Assembly: GCA_028277515.1 (NCBI GenBank)
Contig: JANQGC010000038.1
Coordinates: forward strand, 1-62,328
Reading direction: 5' to 3'
Source: Anaerolineae bacterium
GTDB taxonomy: Bacteria > Chloroflexota > Anaerolineae > Promineifilales > Promineifilaceae
DNA length: 62,328 nt
In this document: piece after piece, positions 1-8,997 of the stretch
Layout of the letters: each line of letters opens with the position of its first letter
How positions within the stretch are numbered: the first letter of the stretch is position 1
Made by a program: the position numbers and the translations under genes
The notes under the pieces: generated by a model
Seen by the model: only the letters and a program-made list of their open reading frames with translations
Told to the model about the DNA's origin: nothing
The model's database searches: none

Positions 1-1173
1 GCCTTCCAAATTCATGTTGTTGAAGTACTCACCATGCCAAACACTATCATCTTCAGGCCATAGGAACGGTGCCGGTGAATCGGAAGGTAAGTCTTCCTCG
101 ATCACTTCTTCACTCATGAAATTTGATTCGTCAATATTCGTCTCTTGCATCTCAGCAATGACCGGATCAATTAGCTCACCAGATTCGGCCGTTGGGATCT
201 CTTCAGAATTAGATGATTCACCTGAAAGCACAACTCCTGCCGCCGAAGCTGCAACGATAGCGCCGACTTCATCTTCATAACCTGGATTGTCTTCAATTTC
301 AACAGCATCATCTACTATCTCTGAAACCTCTTCTCTTAATTCAGTAGAGTCCTCTTCCCTTACTAGATCAGAACCTTCCAAAGCTTCAATTGGCTCAGCA
401 ACATTCTCAGCGGATGACATTGAATTTTCTAAATCTTCAACACCTAAATCCTCGGCAATCACAGCCGCTTCCAGGCTCCCAATTTCATCAGAGAAATTGG
501 AAACAAGTTCAAACTCCTCATCGGCCGAGTAAATTTCCTGCATTGGCTTCTCTACAGCTTCCAACTCCCCGGATTCCAATGGCTCGAATACTTCCTCTTC
601 AATAAGGCCTTCAGATCCATCCCCGCTTTCTTCTAACTCGATAACCTCATGCCGGTCTTCTTGAATTTGCAATGAATCAGCAGGACCAGGCTGTTGATCG
701 AGAACCTCTTCGTCCTCAATAACAGGCAGGTCGCCTTGCAAGTCACCATCTTCTCCCGTGGCGCTGTTAATGTCCTCACTATCATCGCCATTTTCAAGGT
801 TTTTAGTTGATTGTTCCAGTTGTTCATTAGCTAACTTTAACTGGCCTTGTATTTCAGCCAATGAAGCAGCCAGGGCTATTTTTTCCGACTCAATGATTGC
901 TAAATCAGCACGATGTTCCGCCTGAGTGGCATTTAATTGCTCTTGGTGTTCGGCCACTAATTTTTCCTCAAGAGCAACTTTATCGGCTTCTGCTAGCTGT
1001 AATTTGTCTTCAAGAACTGTGATCTTGACCTCGGATTTTGCTAACTGGACTTCCACCTGGTTCTGAGTTTTCTCCTCATCATCTGATGACCCGCCCCGAA
1101 ATAACAAACCGATGATGGCTGCAACCACAATGCCGGTAAGAAAACCTATTAATAGCCAAACCCAGATTTCCAT
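1..1173 (-). CDS. Membrane-anchored coiled-coil protein entering a PA14 domain (truncated by left edge)
   Basis: The frame is open from an ATG at 1173 to the left edge (391 codons) with no stop. A strong AGGAGG lies 8 bases before the ATG. One N-terminal membrane segment (residues about 3-25, with a glycine-rich GLLFRGG end) is followed by a Lys/Glu/Gln/Ala-rich stretch (about 35-125) that looks like a coiled coil, then a long acidic, probably disordered region. The last visible residues, WHGEYFNNMNLEG, match the opening of PA14 carbohydrate-binding domains, so a PA14 domain probably continues outside the window. I infer a cytoplasmic-membrane anchored surface protein. No function is claimed. 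It is divergent from the lipoprotein gene at 1329. Confidence 0.8.
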   Translation of the reverse strand, partial: MEIWVWLLIGFLTGIVVAAIIGLLFRGGSSDDEEKTQNQVEVQLAKSEVKITVLEDKLQLAEADKVALEEKLVAEHQEQLNATQAEHRADLAIIESEKIALAASLAEIQGQLKLANEQLEQSTKNLENGDDSEDINSATGEDGDLQGDLPVIEDEEVLDQQPGPADSLQIQEDRHEVIELEESGDGSEGLIEEEVFEPLESGELEAVEKPMQEIYSADEEFELVSNFSDEIGSLEAAVIAEDLGVEDLENSMSSAENVAEPIEALEGSDLVREEDSTELREEVSEIVDDAVEIEDNPGYEDEVGAIVAASAAGVVLSGESSNSEEIPTAESGELIDPVIAEMQETNIDESNFMSEEVIEEDLPSDSPAPFLWPEDDSVWHGEYFNNMNLEG

Positions 1174-1202
1174 GGTGAATTCCTCCTATAGAAGTGAATA
1201 GT

Positions 1203-1231
1203 AGTACATCGACATATACACTTTCTGTCAA
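1203..1231 (-). promoter_or_regulatory. Sigma-70-type promoter for the left-edge membrane protein
   Basis: On the minus strand a perfect TTGACA (1226-1231) is followed after 17 bases by TGTACT (1203-1208). A start site near 1196 would leave a leader of about 20 bases carrying AGGAGG before the ATG at 1173. Confidence 0.5.
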
Positions 1232-1328
1232 GCTGGATTGTAACCTGATAATTCGGCTTCGTCACTAGATGATTTGAACTGGGTTCCGATTATAATAATA
1301 ACGCATGTGTATGGAAAAATATCGGACC

Positions 1329-2543
1329 ATGAAATACAAATACCACCCGTTCAAACCTGAAAACCATGTCAGTCTTATTTATGTGCTCTTTGCCCTTCTT
1401 ATTGTTGGCTGCAATATAAAAGATGAGCCAATCGTCTTCTCCACTGATTTGGACCAGAGCAATCAGGAACTCCCGACAAAAACACATGCGCCTGAACCAA
1501 CCCTAACAAGCACGCAGCGTCCTATTCCTACTGAAATGCCTACCATTACACCGACTCTAATTCCCAGGCAAGCCACTTCAACGCCGAATCAAACCGCTAC
1601 CACAATCTTATTTCCTGAAGAAAAGGCCGTTACACCCATACCATTAAATGGAGATTCGAGCAGTAGAAATTCTGAAATCTCAGGAATGGCCTGGTATGAG
1701 GATTGGTTGATTTTACTGCCGCAATATCCCAATTTTGGTGGCAAAGACGGCCGACTCTTCGTTATTCACAAAAATGATATCGTGGGGTTTCTAGAAGGTC
1801 GCGTAACCGATTCTCTAAATCCAACCATCATTCCCTTCAAATCCAACGACATCAGTGACAATTTGGACGGATTTGAAGGCTATGAAGCCATAATATTTGA
1901 CGGTGACACGGCATATTTGACCATTGAAGCGCGAACATTGAGTGGGATGACTGGCTATATTACTTCAGGAAAAATGAATGACGATCTAACTGGTCTTGAG
2001 ATAGATCCAACAAATATTATTGAAATTCAATCCGCTTCTAAACTGCCCAATAAAAGCGAGGAAGCACTGCTCATTTATCAAGACAAGTTGCACTCACTTC
2101 ATGAAGCAAACGGCAAAAAAGTTAATGAAAAACCTGCCGCCAATGTACTTGATTTGAACCTAAATTATATTGGTACAAGCCATTTTCCACATATCGAATA
2201 CCGAATTACAGATACAACCGAGGTGGATGAGGAAGGCAGGTTTTGGATTATAAATTACTTTTTCCCAGGTGAACTCGAATTATACAGTGCAGAAGATCCA
2301 ATTTCAGAAAAATACGACCTGGGACAATCACATAGCACCAGCTTAGGAATTGAACGAATACTAGAAATGCAGATAGATGACCAAGGGATTACTCTAGTGG
2401 ACAATCCTCCCATTCAGCTCGAACTCCTACCTGGTAAACTTAGAAATTGGGAAGGCATTGTCAGGCTTGAAGGTTTTGGTTTATTGATTGTCACAGATAA
2501 ATATCCAGAAACGATATTGGGATTTGTCCCCTTCTCTGATTGA
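1329..2543 (+). CDS. Putative lipoprotein of unknown function
   Basis: The product is about 404 residues from the ATG at 1329 (an in-frame ATG at 1305 gives a longer, less likely N terminus). A hydrophobic signal ends in a lipobox (LIVG then Cys28), so lipid attachment after export is likely. A Thr/Pro-rich spacer (about 45-95) follows, of the kind used as surface linkers elsewhere in this window. The remaining 300 residues contain no family I recognise; phrases such as 'MAWYEDWLILLPQYP' and 'EGIVRLEGFGLLIVTDKYP' hint at a beta-propeller-like or phytase-like fold, but this is weak. It stands alone, divergent from the left-edge gene and upstream of greA. Confidence 0.75.
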   Translation: MKYKYHPFKPENHVSLIYVLFALLIVGCNIKDEPIVFSTDLDQSNQELPTKTHAPEPTLTSTQRPIPTEMPTITPTLIPRQATSTPNQTATTILFPEEKAVTPIPLNGDSSSRNSEISGMAWYEDWLILLPQYPNFGGKDGRLFVIHKNDIVGFLEGRVTDSLNPTIIPFKSNDISDNLDGFEGYEAIIFDGDTAYLTIEARTLSGMTGYITSGKMNDDLTGLEIDPTNIIEIQSASKLPNKSEEALLIYQDKLHSLHEANGKKVNEKPAANVLDLNLNYIGTSHFPHIEYRITDTTEVDEEGRFWIINYFFPGELELYSAEDPISEKYDLGQSHSTSLGIERILEMQIDDQGITLVDNPPIQLELLPGKLRNWEGIVRLEGFGLLIVTDKYPETILGFVPFSD

Positions 2544-2656
2544 GAATATTATTGCTTGGTACGATATTTAGCATTTAACAATTAACCACCAAAAGAAACT
2601 GTTTTATCAAAAAGATCCTTGAAGAGTAGAGATGATAAGAACTCTATAATTTCAAT

Positions 2657-2685
2657 TTGTCACCCGATATTAGTATTGGTATAAT
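2657..2685 (+). promoter_or_regulatory. Promoter of greA
   Basis: TTGTCA (2657-2662), a 17-base spacer and a perfect TATAAT (2680-2685). Transcription would start near 2692 and give a leader of about 70 bases before greA, which includes the hairpin at 2717-2738. Confidence 0.6.
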
Positions 2686-2716
2686 TTTCGTCGCAATATC
2701 ACACTCGTGGAAAATT

Positions 2717-2738
2717 ACCGCTGTTGCCAGCGGTTTTT
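2717..2738 (+). promoter_or_regulatory. Terminator-like hairpin in the greA leader
   Basis: ACCGCTG (2717-2723) pairs with CAGCGGT (2728-2734) across a TTGC loop and is followed directly by a run of T to 2738. This is the shape of a short intrinsic terminator, placed 23 bases before the greA ATG and downstream of its promoter. E. coli greA is known to carry an internal leader terminator (GraL RNAs); whether this one works the same way is inference. Confidence 0.5.
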
Positions 2739-2761
2739 CCAGTTTTACAGGTACAAACAAT

Positions 2762-3247
2762 ATGATCGCAAACAAACCAGCATTATTAACACCGGAAGGT
2801 TTAGAAAAACTTAAAAAAGAATACAAACATTTAACAACTGTCGGCCGTGAGGAAGTGGCCGATCGCCTTCATCGCGCATTTGAAGATGGCCAGGATGATG
2901 ATTTCGTCGATAACGCCGAACTTGAGGCTGCGCGAAATGCGCAATCATTCCTTGAAGGACGCATCATTGAGTTAGAAGATATCCTTGGCAACTACAAAAT
3001 TATTGAGGAAAATGGCGATACGCCCGATGTCATTAATATCGGAGATTGGGTTACCGTTAGTGAAGAGGGTTACGACGAGGAAGAACGGTATCACATCGTC
3101 GGTGCAGCCGAGGCAGATCCTGCTGCCGGTCGCATTTCTAATGAAAGCCCACTAGGCAGAGCCTTGTTGGGTGCTAAGATGGGTGATATTGTAGAAATCG
3201 ATGCCCCTGGTGGGATTACACGTTTTCGGGTGGTAAAGATCAATTAA
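2762..3247 (+). CDS. greA: Transcription elongation factor GreA
   Basis: GreA binds the secondary channel of RNA polymerase and stimulates cleavage of backtracked RNA. The 161-residue product has the usual family length. It has an N-terminal coiled-coil hairpin (about 1-80) with the conserved acidic tip and NAELEAAR motif, and a C-terminal FKBP-like domain ending 'SPLGRALLGAKMGDIVEIDAPGG', typical of GreA. An upstream in-frame start at 2657 would lie in the promoter, so the ATG at 2762 is preferred. An intrinsic terminator follows, so greA appears to be a single-gene unit. Confidence 0.96.
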   Translation: MIANKPALLTPEGLEKLKKEYKHLTTVGREEVADRLHRAFEDGQDDDFVDNAELEAARNAQSFLEGRIIELEDILGNYKIIEENGDTPDVINIGDWVTVSEEGYDEEERYHIVGAAEADPAAGRISNESPLGRALLGAKMGDIVEIDAPGGITRFRVVKIN

Positions 3248-3275
3248 GTCCACTTATCAAGAACTTTTGATTATC

Positions 3276-3304
3276 AAGCCCGTGCCCTGCACGGGCTTTT
3301 TTTT
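3276..3304 (+). terminator. Intrinsic terminator after greA
   Basis: A 10-base perfect stem (3276-3285 with 3289-3298) with a 3-base CCT loop runs into a T tract to 3304. It lies 28 bases after the greA stop. Confidence 0.9.
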
Positions 3305-3355
3305 GAGCTAAGCCCGCCCGTAAAAAAATAAATTGAATGATTAAGGATTTATCTT

Positions 3356-4870
3356 ATGACCTGGCAACCATCAACACTCGAACAACAAAGACTTGAAAAG
3401 CTAGAGCAACTACAAGAGTTTGGGATTGATCCCTATCCTTTGCGCGTAGAACGCACCCATACGACACAGGAAGCCATTGATGCTTTTGAAACATCAGAAG
3501 ATGGTGAGGAAATAGACGTTACGGTTTGCGGCCGTCTGATCAGTATCAGAGATATGGGAAAAACCGTATTTGCCCATATTGGTGATGAATTCGGCCGTAT
3601 CCAACTCTTTATTCGACGCCGGGAAGGAAAAGAAGAAACTCACAAAATCTTCCGTAAGCTCATTGATTTAGGTGATTTTATTCAAGCATCCGGTCCTTTA
3701 TTCCGCACCAGAACAGGGGAGATTAGCGTCCGAGTCGCTGACTGGAAATTGTTGAGCAAAGCGATCAGTCCATTGCCGGTGGTCAAAGAGCAAGAAAAAG
3801 ATGGAGACATCGTCCGCTACAGTGCGTTTTCTGACATAGAAGAACGCTACCGTCAACGATATGCCGACCTTGCCGTGAATCCAGAGGTCCGCGATGTTTT
3901 CCGCACAAGAGCCCGCTTAATTAATGCCCTACGCCGTTTCTTAGATGACCACGATTTTTTAGAAGTGGAAACGCCTATTTTACAACCACTCTATGGGGGG
4001 GCCGCCGCACGTCCTTTCACAACGTTTCACAATCAACTGAATCAAGAATTGTTTTTACGAATATCATTTGAATTGTATTTGAAACGGCTGCTTGTTGGCG
4101 GTTATGAAAGGGTATACGAAATCGGCCGGGATTTTCGCAATGAGGGCGTTAGCTACAAACACAATCCCGAATTCACCCAATTAGAATTCTATGCCGCTTA
4201 TTGGGATTATAATGATGTTGCTCGATTCGTAGAACGTATGGTCGCCAATGCCGCGGAGGGGGTTTTAGGAACGACAATTATTCATTATGAAGGCAACGAA
4301 ATTGATTTAAAGCCCCCGTGGAGACGCCTCACCATGCGCGAAGCTATTAAACAATTTGTCGAAATTGACTACATGGACTTTCCGGATGCCCAAAGTTTGG
4401 CCAAAGCAGTGCGAGACGTCAACGGCCATGCACCAGAAGGCGCTAGCTGGGGCCAATTGGTCGATGGATTACTTGGGGAATTTGTTGAACCCAAATTAAT
4501 TCAACCCACATTTATTACCAATTTTCCTCGGGATATTTCACCACTGGCCAAAGGGATCCCTGAGGATACTCTTCATGTGGAACGTTGGGAATACTTTATT
4601 GGGGGCTTAGAAATGGGCAATGCCTTTACAGAGTTAAACAATCCCTTGGAACAACGGAAGCGATTCGAAGAACTTCAACAACTTTTCAGCGGCGATGATG
4701 AAGAGCTTAATCCAATTGATGAAGATTATATTCGTGCAATGGCGTATGGAATGCCCCCTAATGGCGGATTTGGCACAGGGGTCGACCGCCTGGCAATGCT
4801 CCTAAGCGACAAGCACTCAATAAGAGAGGTTTTACTGTTCCCCCATTTACGTGAAAGAGATGAGAATTGA
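3356..4870 (+). CDS. lysS: Lysyl-tRNA synthetase, class II
   Basis: It charges tRNA-Lys with lysine in the cytoplasm. The 504-residue product has an N-terminal OB-fold anticodon-binding domain (about 50-150, including 'GKTVFAHIGDEFGRIQLFI') and a class II catalytic domain. Motif 2 (YEIGRDFRNEG) and motif 3 (GFGTGVDRLAML) are intact. The normally conserved 'IAPELYLKRL' reads 'ISFELYLKRL', an unusual change next to the active site. An AAGGA lies upstream of the ATG. It follows the greA terminator, so it probably has its own promoter, and it ends inside a strong hairpin shared with the convergent gene. Confidence 0.96.
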   Translation: MTWQPSTLEQQRLEKLEQLQEFGIDPYPLRVERTHTTQEAIDAFETSEDGEEIDVTVCGRLISIRDMGKTVFAHIGDEFGRIQLFIRRREGKEETHKIFRKLIDLGDFIQASGPLFRTRTGEISVRVADWKLLSKAISPLPVVKEQEKDGDIVRYSAFSDIEERYRQRYADLAVNPEVRDVFRTRARLINALRRFLDDHDFLEVETPILQPLYGGAAARPFTTFHNQLNQELFLRISFELYLKRLLVGGYERVYEIGRDFRNEGVSYKHNPEFTQLEFYAAYWDYNDVARFVERMVANAAEGVLGTTIIHYEGNEIDLKPPWRRLTMREAIKQFVEIDYMDFPDAQSLAKAVRDVNGHAPEGASWGQLVDGLLGEFVEPKLIQPTFITNFPRDISPLAKGIPEDTLHVERWEYFIGGLEMGNAFTELNNPLEQRKRFEELQQLFSGDDEELNPIDEDYIRAMAYGMPPNGGFGTGVDRLAMLLSDKHSIREVLLFPHLRERDEN

Positions 4871-4901
4871 AAAATGGGATAACCCTATTTTTCAATTCTC
4901 A
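4861..4901. terminator. Bidirectional intrinsic terminator between lysS and the convergent gene
   Basis: A long near-perfect inverted repeat: GAGAATTGAAAAAT on the left arm and its complement on the right, plus GGG/CCC around an ATAA loop, with a single bulged base. The A run on one arm and T run on the other suit termination in both directions. The lysS stop codon (4868-4870) lies inside the left arm. Confidence 0.85.
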
Positions 4902-4928
4902 TTTAACTACTTCACCAGAAATTGTCAA

Positions 4929-6434
4929 TTAATCGATTTTGAAATAATCGAATTTGACACGTGAGTCTTCTTTCGAACCTGTGCGAGCTTCAACACCAAA
5001 ATACCGGTTGTTGATGTACGTACTATCATCTTCCTCACCCAAAAACTTATCATTGGCCGCGATTTTTATATCGCCATCTGCTTCAACTGTTATGTCCCAT
5101 TCCACAAATTTCTTGGGATCCGCCCCAAATTTATCCCAATCGATCAAATCAGGTCCAAAGTTTTGATTATTATCATCATGCCCATCAATACGTTTCAACT
5201 TATATTCAAGGAAACGATTATCATTACCTAAATCGCGGAATCGAACCCTCAATTCATAATATTGTGTAAAGCAATAACTGAAATCACCTGCCGGACACTC
5301 TTCTCCATTCCAATTACCGCCAAAGATAATCGCATATTGTGCTTGATCTTTAGGATAATTACCGTCTTCCTTGGGCATTAATCGTGCAATTACTTCAATG
5401 TTATACGGTAAATCCTTAGCGGGGATTAAAGGAGACATAATCACGTACGCTTGATTATTTTTAACTTCAACTTCCAAAAATCCACAACGCCCACCTTGAT
5501 CACAATCACTGCGATGTTGGTAGTTATATTCGGCATCATCCGACCATCTTCGTGGGAGCCATCCATCGATATCAAATTCGAAATTATCGATGTAATCCTG
5601 ATTAGGATTCGGCGTTGGAGTCGGCGTCGGTGTTGGTAGAGCAGGTGTAGGGGTAACCTCATAAGCAATATAGGGCATGTTCACCCGACTGGGATTATTG
5701 ATGCTAATTTCAATATTGTCTAACAATGCTCCCAATTTGTTTGTGGGGTTTGGTTGTTCATTACTTTGGAAGATGAAAGCAACATTTACCTGTGATTCGC
5801 CAATATATTCATCTAATTCTTGATCAAGCCTAGCCCAACCAATCTGGTCTTCCTTGCCAACTATTTTTTCTCCTACATATGGACTTCCTTCTTTAGAAAC
5901 GGCGACAGCAAATGAAGCACCTTCATCTGCGTCAAAATACAAATCAAAGGCAATTGATCCACCCACGGCATTGGACATATCAATAGGACCAAAAACGAGC
6001 CAAGAATATACATTTTTTGTATATCCGTCTATTTGAGGATCTAATTCTGGTCCACCGGAACCCACCCCCCAAGCCACATTTTGAGAGCTTGTATCAAGAG
6101 GGTTGTTAATAGATTCAATCCCCCATATATATGGACTATTGGTTAAACTTAAATTCAACCAAGGGGGGCTATTGATTCCATTTTCAAAATCCTCTTCAAA
6201 TATAGTGGTCCACCCTATATTGGTAGGGCTTGTATTTATTGGCTCGCGTGAGACAATCATATTGTTATCTATCACGGCCGAAAATGGTTCCCCTTCAAAA
6301 TCCGGCAGGTCAGGTGGTGGCGTTCCGGTACTCACTGATGATTGGCTGAAAGTAGTTGTCGCAATTAACAAAATGGAACCAACAATCAATATTGGAATGA
6401 GATATTTTGCACGCCCCATAAAAAGATTTTTCAT
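4929..6434 (-). CDS. Secreted two-domain lectin-like protein with Thr-Pro linker
   Basis: The ATG at 6434 is chosen because AAGGAG precedes it and longer in-frame starts overlap glnS. The product is 501 residues. A signal or anchor segment (about 7-31) is followed by a jelly-roll-like domain beginning 'FEEDFENG' (about 75-240). A 'VNMPYIAYE' motif and a Thr-Pro linker come next (about 250-275). The second domain (about 280-501) resembles concanavalin/DUF1080-type beta sandwiches ('GDIKIAANDKFLG', 'RYFGVEARTG'). Extracellular sugar binding is plausible but not shown. It lies 23 bases after the glnS stop on the same strand, so it may be co-transcribed with glnS. Confidence 0.8.
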   Translation of the reverse strand: MKNLFMGRAKYLIPILIVGSILLIATTTFSQSSVSTGTPPPDLPDFEGEPFSAVIDNNMIVSREPINTSPTNIGWTTIFEEDFENGINSPPWLNLSLTNSPYIWGIESINNPLDTSSQNVAWGVGSGGPELDPQIDGYTKNVYSWLVFGPIDMSNAVGGSIAFDLYFDADEGASFAVAVSKEGSPYVGEKIVGKEDQIGWARLDQELDEYIGESQVNVAFIFQSNEQPNPTNKLGALLDNIEISINNPSRVNMPYIAYEVTPTPALPTPTPTPTPNPNQDYIDNFEFDIDGWLPRRWSDDAEYNYQHRSDCDQGGRCGFLEVEVKNNQAYVIMSPLIPAKDLPYNIEVIARLMPKEDGNYPKDQAQYAIIFGGNWNGEECPAGDFSYCFTQYYELRVRFRDLGNDNRFLEYKLKRIDGHDDNNQNFGPDLIDWDKFGADPKKFVEWDITVEADGDIKIAANDKFLGEEDDSTYINNRYFGVEARTGSKEDSRVKFDYFKID

Positions 6435-6457
6435 CACTTTTCTCCTTATTTCCATTA

Positions 6458-8158
6458 TTATTTGGAAATCTTTTTCCAGGTATCGCGCAGGGATACAGTA
6501 CGGTTGAATACAAGGGCATCCTTCCTTGAATCCAGGTCCATACAAAAATATCCCAGGCGCATAAACTGAAATTTATCACCTGGTTTAGCATGTTGCAGAC
6601 TCGGTTCAACAAGACTTTTAGTTAATATTTTTAACGAATCAGGGTTGATGTTATCCGTAAAATCACCTCCAGGTTCATAATCCATTGGATTTTCCTTGGT
6701 AAACAGCAGTTCATAGAGTCTCACTTCGGCCGGAACGGCATGATCTGCCGAGACCCAATGCAGAGTACCTTTTACTTTTCGGCGATCAGGAGTTTGCCCA
6801 CCCCTTGATTCCGGATCATATGAACAACGAAGCTCAATGACACTTCCTTCCTCATCTTTGATCACATCATGGCAGGTAATGTAATACGCCTTGAATAGGC
6901 GAACCTCGCGTCCTGGTGATAATCGGAAATACTTCTTTGGAGGATTTTCCATAAAATCTTCCCGTTCAATATAGAGTTCTCGCGAAAAAGGCACCTTCCT
7001 CGTTTCTTTATTGTTCCGGTCCTGGGGATAATTGGGTAAATCAAATTCCTCAACTTGATCTTCAGGATAATTTTCAATCACCACTTTTAATGGATCAAGA
7101 ACAGCCATTGCTCTAGGTGCTTTAGCATTTAAATCCTCCCTAACAGAATATTCCAATGTACCATAATCAACTAGACTATTAGCCTTTGAAACACCTATAC
7201 GGTTGCAAAAATCTTCAATTGCTTCTGGCGTATATCCTCGTCGTCTCATACCGGACAAAGTCGCCATCCGCGGATCGTCCCAGCCATCCACATACCCCTC
7301 TTTAACAAGCCGTATCAACCTCCTTTTACTCATCAAGGTGTGGGTCAGATATAGCTTGGCGAATTCAATTTGCTGTGGTTGGTGAAATACATCCAGGTGT
7401 TCAAGAAACCAATCATAAAGAGGACGATGATTTTCAAATTCCAATGTACAAATCGAATGGGTTATACCTTCAATCGAATCAGATTGGCCATGTGCCCAGT
7501 CATACATGGGATAGATACACCATTTATCTCCTGTGCGATGGTGCGTAGCATGCAAGATACGATACATGACAGGGTCTCTTAAATTAATTATGGGAGAAGA
7601 CATGTCAATCTTCGCCCGTAGGACACGCGCACCATCCGGAAACTCACCAGCTTTCATCCGCTCAAATAAATCCAGATTTTCTTCAACGGAGCGATCGCGA
7701 TAGGGGCTATTTTTACCTGGAGTCGTTAACGTACCCCGGTATTCACGTATCTCATCCGCCGACAGATCATCTACGTAAGCGTCTCCTTGATTGATGAGTT
7801 GGACAGCCCAATGATAAAGTTGCTCGAAGTAATCAGAGGCGAAAAATAACCGATCTTCCCAGTCGGCTCCTAACCAACGGATGTCTTCAATGATCGATTT
7901 TACATACTCTTCTTCCTCTTTAATGGGATTCGTATCATCGAATCGCAAATTAAATTTTCCACCAAACTCCCTGGCGATCCCAAAATTCAACCAGATGGAC
8001 TTGGCATGGCCAATGTGTAGATAGCCATTTGGCTCCGGGGGAAATCGTGTGTGAACTTTCCCGCCCCATTTGTTATTTTCAACATCCTCAATGACCATAT
8101 TGCGAATAAAGTCGGATGATGCGTTACTGTCTGTTGTTTCTAACCTCTTGTCACTCAT
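6458..8158 (-). CDS. glnS: Glutaminyl-tRNA synthetase
   Basis: It charges tRNA-Gln directly. From the ATG at 8158 the product is 566 residues, close to E. coli GlnRS (554). Class I signatures are clear: '[16 protein letters not shown]' with HIGH at about 48-51, and 'LMSKRRL' as the KMSKS counterpart. The C-terminal anticodon-binding beta barrels are present ('[11 protein letters not shown]', '[18 protein letters not shown]'). A TTG at 8200 would add 14 residues with no family counterpart. Having GlnRS means this organism need not rely on the Glu-tRNA amidotransferase route for this tRNA. Confidence 0.95.
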   Translation of the reverse strand: MSDKRLETTDSNASSDFIRNMVIEDVENNKWGGKVHTRFPPEPNGYLHIGHAKSIWLNFGIAREFGGKFNLRFDDTNPIKEEEEYVKSIIEDIRWLGADWEDRLFFASDYFEQLYHWAVQLINQGDAYVDDLSADEIREYRGTLTTPGKNSPYRDRSVEENLDLFERMKAGEFPDGARVLRAKIDMSSPIINLRDPVMYRILHATHHRTGDKWCIYPMYDWAHGQSDSIEGITHSICTLEFENHRPLYDWFLEHLDVFHQPQQIEFAKLYLTHTLMSKRRLIRLVKEGYVDGWDDPRMATLSGMRRRGYTPEAIEDFCNRIGVSKANSLVDYGTLEYSVREDLNAKAPRAMAVLDPLKVVIENYPEDQVEEFDLPNYPQDRNNKETRKVPFSRELYIEREDFMENPPKKYFRLSPGREVRLFKAYYITCHDVIKDEEGSVIELRCSYDPESRGGQTPDRRKVKGTLHWVSADHAVPAEVRLYELLFTKENPMDYEPGGDFTDNINPDSLKILTKSLVEPSLQHAKPGDKFQFMRLGYFCMDLDSRKDALVFNRTVSLRDTWKKISK

Positions 8159-8200
8159 ATTTCTTAAAAACCTAAAATCTTTTTCTATTCCAACGGACAA

Positions 8201-8220
8201 TGACCATTAAAAAATGGTCA
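8201..8220. promoter_or_regulatory. Perfect palindrome upstream of glnS
   Basis: TGACCATT and AATGGTCA flank a 4-base A centre, 42 bases before the glnS ATG. On the minus strand a TATACT sequence lies just upstream, so the palindrome would fall at the start of the transcript. It could be an operator or a leader hairpin; no known regulator is assigned. Confidence 0.4.
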
Positions 8221-8309
8221 ATTCTAGCAAAGTATAGGCAATGGAAGTTATTTGGGCTAATTATTTCGAGAATTCTGATCCTAAACCAATCAGAGCTCAA
8301 TAGCCTCCC

Positions 8310-8888
8310 CTAACCCAGAAATATTTGGATATTATTTCCTTCTTCCTCAATGTCAATCGAAACCGGATTTTGGTAATCGGCCATCTCGACTGCCTCTAAA
8401 AATTCTGTAGCCGCATCAATTTTCTCACCGGCCTCCTCATCCTCAATTTGAGAGCTGATGAATTGCAATCCCCCACGCAAGATGTTTAAGGGAAAAGGCA
8501 AACTAAGCGATAACTTTTCTTCCTCAGCGGACCGGATGCGCAAATGCAGCCAGGGGCTATCCTTTGATAAGTAAATAATTCCCGCCCCTAATGCTGATCC
8601 GAACGCCAATGGAAATAGGAGCGCCTTGCGAAATAAAGAGAAAAATCCCGTAGTTTTTCTTGTGCGTATGACAAGGGATCCCCAAAACGTGGCTGAAATC
8701 AAGAATATTCCAAAGGGGCGTCTCCAATAATCCCTTGAAGGAATGTAGCCTTCAACTTCTCTAGACCAGAATGTATTATTATCATTATCTCTTGAATCTT
8801 CAATAGCATCTAATAAAGTCTGCGCTTCCTCGGTCGAAATTGTACCTTCTTCCAACATATGCAGGATCTTGTCTTGTTCCCCATTCAT
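8310..8888 (-). CDS. Membrane protein with N-terminal SHOCT-like helical motif
   Basis: The ATG at 8888 has AAGGAG 8 bases upstream, whereas a GTG at 8906 lies within that region. The 192-residue product opens with 'ILHMLEEGTISTEEAQTLLDAIE', the short helical motif found at the N terminus of YvlB/LiaX-like and related bacterial proteins (SHOCT-like or DUF2089-like). Two membrane segments lie at about 60-75 and 85-105. The acidic C-terminal part contains amphipathic 'LSLPFPLNILRGGLQFI', also typical of that group. Possibly an envelope-stress protein, by family resemblance only. It is divergent from purH. Confidence 0.7.
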   Translation of the reverse strand: MNGEQDKILHMLEEGTISTEEAQTLLDAIEDSRDNDNNTFWSREVEGYIPSRDYWRRPFGIFLISATFWGSLVIRTRKTTGFFSLFRKALLFPLAFGSALGAGIIYLSKDSPWLHLRIRSAEEEKLSLSLPFPLNILRGGLQFISSQIEDEEAGEKIDAATEFLEAVEMADYQNPVSIDIEEEGNNIQIFLG

Positions 8889-8997
8889 CGCCAATTCTCC
8901 TTGCACTCAATTCCAATTAGATGAATATATTATACACTGAATTTAATAGATCAATGCGTTCGACGGCCGTTAACGTCTGTGGTAAATTTTTCCCAAT

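Noticed and set aside
1291..1296. Perfect TATAAT before the lipoprotein gene
   Set aside because: The only nearby TTGAAC (1274-1279) is 11 bases away, too close for a sigma-70 promoter, so it was not listed as a promoter.
6435..6545. Longer N terminus for the secreted lectin-like protein
   Set aside because: It overlaps the glnS coding end and adds a Cys/Pro-rich stretch unlike a signal peptide; the ATG at 6434 has AAGGAG.
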